A DNA stretch of 64,000 nucleotides from Iningainema tapete BLCC-T55. GTDB lineage: Bacteria > Cyanobacteriota > Cyanobacteriia > Cyanobacteriales > Nostocaceae. The position numbers were made by a program, and so were the translations under genes. Within the stretch, counting starts at the first letter, position 1, and the number at the start of each line of letters is the position of its first letter. The stretch lies in contig NZ_JACXAE010000076.1 of assembly GCF_014698965.1 (NCBI RefSeq), positions 1-64,000 on the forward strand. The letters are read 5' to 3'. The notes below the pieces were generated by a model. That model saw nothing but the letters and a program-made list of their open reading frames with translations, had not been told where the DNA came from and did no database searches. Below are positions 60,202-64,000 of the stretch, in pieces.

Positions 60202-62528
60202 AGCGTTTGAAGTAAAATTTGTGTTTCCTCTACTTCTGGTAGCATCCCCAGTTTCTCGAAATTTTCCACAGCAGCGTAAGCCCAACTACGAGCCGAAACT
60301 AAATTCCCTTGCGCCTTTGCTAAACTAGATAATGAGCGTTGACAAAATGCACTTCGGCATTTATCCCCGTTAGCTTCAGCAACGCGCAGTCCTTGTTTGA
60401 GAAGTCGATCTGCTTCATCTAACCTGCCTTGCTTAATAGCAATGTCAGCTAACCAATTTTGCGTACAGAAAATGGCACGTCTCCAGTCCATTGACTGTGC
60501 AAGTTCTAAGGCTTCTTGAAAAAGAATTTTCGCATCGGAGTACTCTTGTTTCTTGAAGAAAATTTCACCTTGATAATAACGAATTTGAACTAATTGCTCC
60601 AGTCGCTGCTGTTCTTCCAATTGTGTTTGTTCTAGAAGTTCTATCGCCTGAGTGAGCTCCTGTTGTGCCTCATCAAACCTCTGTTGTTGAATGCGTAAAA
60701 CCGCAATGTTTCTAGCCAAGCTTAACCGGAATAAAGGTTCTTGGTGGTGACGAAGTTCCCAAGCTTGTGCAAACAGTGAGTCTGCTTCAAGTAAATGTTT
60801 TTGCTTTCCCATTGAAGTGAGAGTCCAAGCACGATCGACAATCACCTTTGCTGCTGCTAACCAGTCTCCACGTTGCTCTGCTGCTTGAATTAGCCATGCA
60901 GTCCAAGTCAGGCGATCGTCCCAGTAGCGCAAGCGGCTTTCTCTTCTACCCATAATGTGGGTGTATGCTTCAATATTTTGCCAAAACTTGAGCATCTCAG
61001 CATATCGCCCCTCAACCATACACCACTCAATTACAGCTTGCAGATTTTGCCATTCAAGATCTAAACCATCGAACTGTTGCCACTCCTTGGCGTCTTGTCC
61101 AAAGTACTTTTGTGAAAAGCTTAAGTACCAACCAATCCATCTCTCCCGCGCTTCCCGTTCAAAGTTGGGATGAGCTTTAAGTTCGGCAAGGGCATATTCA
61201 CGAGTTAATGGCAGCATACTGTAGCGATGATTTTCCTGTCTCACTAAAGAAAGTCCACGCAATCGAGCTAAATCATTATTTATAGTGCTATCAGCATCTG
61301 GTACTGCAACTTGCACGAGGGCATCCTGTAAAGCAGGCATTGGGAATAGGGCTAATGCCATTAGTAACTGATGCGCTGATTGTTCGGACAATGGTTTGAC
61401 TGAATTTTCAAAGCAAAAACGGGCGACATCTCCTTTCGAGTGAGATACCCGTTCCAATACTTCCTGAATCGGGTAGCCATTGGCTAACTGTCCAATTGCG
61501 TAGCTGATGGCTACCGGAATGCCACCCGTCACATGATAAAGTGCCATTTGATCTTGATGTCTAAGTGATACCCCCTTGGATTGGGCTTCATGTTGAATCA
61601 GACAAACACCATCTTTCTCAGGCATTGATGTGAGACGAACGGGAACAAACACAATCTGTTCGCGGGTGGTGATGACTGCTTTGACAGTTGGCGGTAGCTC
61701 ATATAAAAACGCCAGAACATCTTGCTGGTTCTCCACTGTCTCCAAATTATCCACAATGAGCAGCGTGCGTTGGTACGAGAGAGCATCTTTAATTAAGTCT
61801 AATTGCTCTTCAAAACTCGCCCCAGTAATGTCTAGTTGATCTAACATCCGCGCAATCTGCCGGAAAATATCACGTAGAGTCCGTCGCGGAGCCAAAGAAG
61901 GCAATAAACCAAAGGACGTGAGGTAATATTGCTTGGCTGAGGTGAAGATAATGGTATCAAAGGTAGGCACACCCAAGAAAGCTTCGTTGTTGTCGCTGGC
62001 ATTTAGGCAACGGTAGGCTGCTTCTACCACCAGAGTTGTTTTGCCTACACCGCCAATGCCATCAACGCTAACCAAATGTGCTGAATGTCTGGGTGAAAGC
62101 AATTCTAAAAGTCTAGCAATTTCTTCTTCCCGACCAATAAAAGTAGTACAACTGGGAGCAGGTAGGTTGTGACGCAGGCGTTTGGGGATGACAGGTGGAG
62201 GAACTGAAACCGCTTCGATTGGGATAGCAATTTCGCTTTCATTGTTACTACCGGATTTTTGTTTTAATATCTTATCTAACACTAATATAATAGTATTAAT
62301 ACGTACTTTTTGTTTTGTAGCTTCTGACAATAGTTCCCAAAGTTTTGGGCAAAAGACTCGCTGCACAGTACTGTCGGAGTACCCTGTTACCTGAATATCT
62401 TTGAGCTTCTTTCCTTCCATAACTTGCTGAAGGATACGTTTTTGAACATCTGTTAAAGACTTTCCTGTTTGAGAGTCCACTAAATTGTTTGCTACTGTTA
62501 TGAGTTCCGATATTTTTTCTTTGTTCAT
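60198..62528 (-). CDS. STAND (NB-ARC-type) ATPase with TPR-like repeats
   Basis: A 776-residue protein. The N-terminal 85 residues (SLTDVQKRILQQVMEGKKLK) look like a helix-turn-helix or effector domain known from cyanobacterial STAND and VMAP-type proteins. NB-ARC follows: FIGREEEIARLLELL, Walker A GIGGVGKTTLV at about 153-163, and Walker B TLLIVDNLE. The C-terminal 350 residues are TPR-like helices. STAND ATPases sense ligands and switch on ATP exchange, often in defense or signalling. Its stop codon is formed by a palindromic repeat. The start at 62528 fits the reading. Confidence 0.8.
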   Translation of the reverse strand: MNKEKISELITVANNLVDSQTGKSLTDVQKRILQQVMEGKKLKDIQVTGYSDSTVQRVFCPKLWELLSEATKQKVRINTIILVLDKILKQKSGSNNESEIAIPIEAVSVPPPVIPKRLRHNLPAPSCTTFIGREEEIARLLELLSPRHSAHLVSVDGIGGVGKTTLVVEAAYRCLNASDNNEAFLGVPTFDTIIFTSAKQYYLTSFGLLPSLAPRRTLRDIFRQIARMLDQLDITGASFEEQLDLIKDALSYQRTLLIVDNLETVENQQDVLAFLYELPPTVKAVITTREQIVFVPVRLTSMPEKDGVCLIQHEAQSKGVSLRHQDQMALYHVTGGIPVAISYAIGQLANGYPIQEVLERVSHSKGDVARFCFENSVKPLSEQSAHQLLMALALFPMPALQDALVQVAVPDADSTINNDLARLRGLSLVRQENHRYSMLPLTREYALAELKAHPNFEREARERWIGWYLSFSQKYFGQDAKEWQQFDGLDLEWQNLQAVIEWCMVEGRYAEMLKFWQNIEAYTHIMGRRESRLRYWDDRLTWTAWLIQAAEQRGDWLAAAKVIVDRAWTLTSMGKQKHLLEADSLFAQAWELRHHQEPLFRLSLARNIAVLRIQQQRFDEAQQELTQAIELLEQTQLEEQQRLEQLVQIRYYQGEIFFKKQEYSDAKILFQEALELAQSMDWRRAIFCTQNWLADIAIKQGRLDEADRLLKQGLRVAEANGDKCRSAFCQRSLSSLAKAQGNLVSARSWAYAAVENFEKLGMLPEVEETQILLQTL

Positions 62529-63033
62529 AGGTTAATTTTAAATTACTCCTTTTAATGAGCTTATCCTAGATTGCCGAAATAATTTTATACATTGAATAAA
62601 TTGAGCAAACAAGCTGAAAATGTTGAAGATGTTGAACTAATAGCTGAATATACAGCTGAAGTTCAAGCCAAAAAACGAACGAAAGTTCTAGTACTTTAGT
62701 AGCAAAGTCTTAAAGCTGAACTCGTAGCTTTGGACATATTTAACATAAATGACATTTTACATCTTGCCAAAATGTTGACTTTGTTTAAAAATTTATACTT
62801 AAGTAAGAACTAGGAGGAAATAAACGTACTCTAATATAGTTACAGGATTACTATTTGATTTTTGAAATACACGTAGGTAGGGCGCAAGCACACATATCTG
62901 AGCTTTGTGCGGCGTCCTACCTTAGTTGTTCTCCGCCGCGCTTGAGGATAGATACGCTAAAACGAAGTATTGTCCAAGTCCAAACTGTTCGTCATCCAGT
63001 GTGTAGCTAGAAAAAAGCTAAAGGTTAAGTAAT
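62529..63033. other. 505-bp region without a clear gene
   Basis: A TTG-started frame at 62593-62700 (35 codons, Glu/Lys-rich) may be a relic. GTAGGGCGC (62877-62885) and a partly complementary GCGTCCTAC near 62913-62923 form an inverted repeat around a 30-nt spacer. Otherwise AT-rich DNA with the likely promoters of the divergent STAND and kinase genes. Confidence 0.5.
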
Positions 63034-64000
63034 GGTTAAAAGCGCTCCTATTCAAGTTTACTGCACTCGTCCGAGTTGTAGCGACCCTATAAATTATATT
63101 CCAGAGACATTACTCACTCCTGGTTCTATTGCACAGCGATATTGCAGTTGCTGTCAAATGCCCTTGATTTTGAAGGGGCGTTTCTTACCATTGAGATTAT
63201 TGGTTCCTGATGACGAACGTGGTGGATTTGGGAGAACATTTTTAGCGTTGGATTTGCATTCTCCACAACGACGAGAGTGTGTTATCAAACAGTTGCACCC
63301 TCTAAACACTCCTCGACCATCAGAACTTGAAAAAATAGAGCAATTATTTCGCCGAGAGGCAGATGTTTTAGATAAACTTAGTCATGATCAAATACCAAGA
63401 GCATTGGCATTTGATGTAGTACAAGCTCCTACCCATTCACAGAAGCAAGATCTTGGCACATCTAACAATCAGCAGAAGTTTTTTTATTTGGTACAAGAAT
63501 ATATCGAAGGACAAAATTTAGCTCAGGAGCTAAAGCACAGAGGAAATTTTTCAGAGGAAGAAGTTATTGAGCTTTTGAAACAAATTTTGAATGTACTAAA
63601 TTACATCCACAAGAAACAAATATTAAACTATCAGGGAATTATCCATAGAGATATCAAACCTCACAATATTATCCTTCGTCAGAGTGACAATAAGTTCTTT
63701 TTGATAGACTTTGGTGCGGTTAAGCAGGTAGTTGTTGCAGGAGTATCTACCGAGACATCATGTGTATTGGGAACACCACTTTATGCTCCTCCAGAGCAGG
63801 TTAGTAGAAGGCCAGTGTCTCCTTCATCTGATTTATATTCTTTAGCTGCAACTTGTGTTTGTTTGCTCACAGGCAAAACTCCGCAAGAGCTTCGTCATGG
63901 GGATAAGTGGGATTGGAGAAAATATGCTAGTTTAAGCAGCGATCGCCTTGGGGAAATTTTAGATCTGATGCTATCCCCAGATCCAAATGTTAGGCTTCAG
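63034..64000 (+). CDS. Serine/threonine protein kinase with N-terminal Cys motif (3' end outside window)
   Basis: From the ATG at 63034 the frame is open to the window edge (322 codons). The first 45 residues hold two Cys pairs (C11, C16 and RYCSCCQ) that could bind zinc, as in SpkB-type cyanobacterial kinases. The kinase part has GGFGRTFLALD with a Gly-rich loop, CVIKQL (ATP-binding Lys), IIHRDIKPHNI (catalytic loop), LIDFGAVK (DFG) and YAPPEQ. It is an Hanks-type kinase and the last gene of the window. Confidence 0.9.

Overview
The window looks like chromosomal DNA from a filamentous (Nostocales-type) cyanobacterium. The octamer GCGATCGC (HIP1) recurs, and several genes are cyanobacterial signatures: a membrane-anchored methyltransferase closely resembling the MPBQ/MSBQ enzyme of tocopherol and plastoquinone synthesis, an apocarotenoid oxygenase, a Ycf46-like AAA ATPase, AMIN/TonB receptor parts and DUF1400-type hydrolases. 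No rRNA, tRNA or CRISPR array was seen.

Layout. (1) 1-9.7 kb is accessory DNA, probably a plasmid- or ICE-derived island: a proline-rich glycine-zipper protein beside a prolyl-hydroxylase-like 2OG oxygenase, a minimal tyrosine recombinase, many small translationally coupled orphan genes, a ribbon-helix-helix gene under an array of CACGTG palindromes with a likely -1 frameshift extension, and an IS110-type element with a 340-nt structured left end (candidate bridge RNA). (2) 9.7-14.8 kb: a type II NADH dehydrogenase, a VapBC-type toxin-antitoxin pair, and an AraC regulator with a 52-bp repeated operator ahead of a short-chain dehydrogenase. (3) 15-25.2 kb is a partly decayed molybdenum-themed locus: a SUOX-fold molybdopterin-binding protein, one intact and two truncated ModA-like proteins with PEP-CTERM-like tails, a TonB receptor with two in-frame TAA codons, an intact and a frameshifted molbindin, a frameshifted IGIDDTD protein and a membrane protein. 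Inside it lies a cassette of two paralogous small proteins around a nuclease-dead HsdR N-terminal domain. (4) 25.5-47.4 kb is mostly metabolic, envelope and transport genes: MPBQ methyltransferase, a Rieske oxygenase of foreign composition, LysR with quinone reductase and carotenoid oxygenase, a GT39-like transferase, PQQ-type sugar dehydrogenase, a Na+/H+ antiporter-USP fusion, MscS, and an ArsR-SRPBCC-ClpP operon whose ClpP lacks catalytic Ser and His. (5) 47.4-58.1 kb is a nine-gene minus-strand operon (coiled-coil membrane protein, radical SAM activase, three GTPases, a GAP1-like protein, FHA-like membrane protein, VWA protein, small Pro-rich protein) next to a Ycf46-like AAA ATPase. (6) 58.4-64 kb holds a GRDP-like protein, an M48 peptidase, a STAND ATPase and a Ser/Thr kinase cut by the window edge.

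How they may work together. The strongest candidate for an undescribed system is the GTPase operon: a P-loop switch, paired GTPases, FHA and VWA adaptor modules and a radical SAM enzyme are co-transcribed and lie beside STAND and kinase genes. This recalls computationally predicted NTPase-centred conflict or signalling systems. Secondary candidates are the IS110 element with its RNA, the ModA/TonB locus, the dead-HsdR cassette and the dead-ClpP operon. All functional statements are from reading the sequence and recalled family knowledge; no database search was run.
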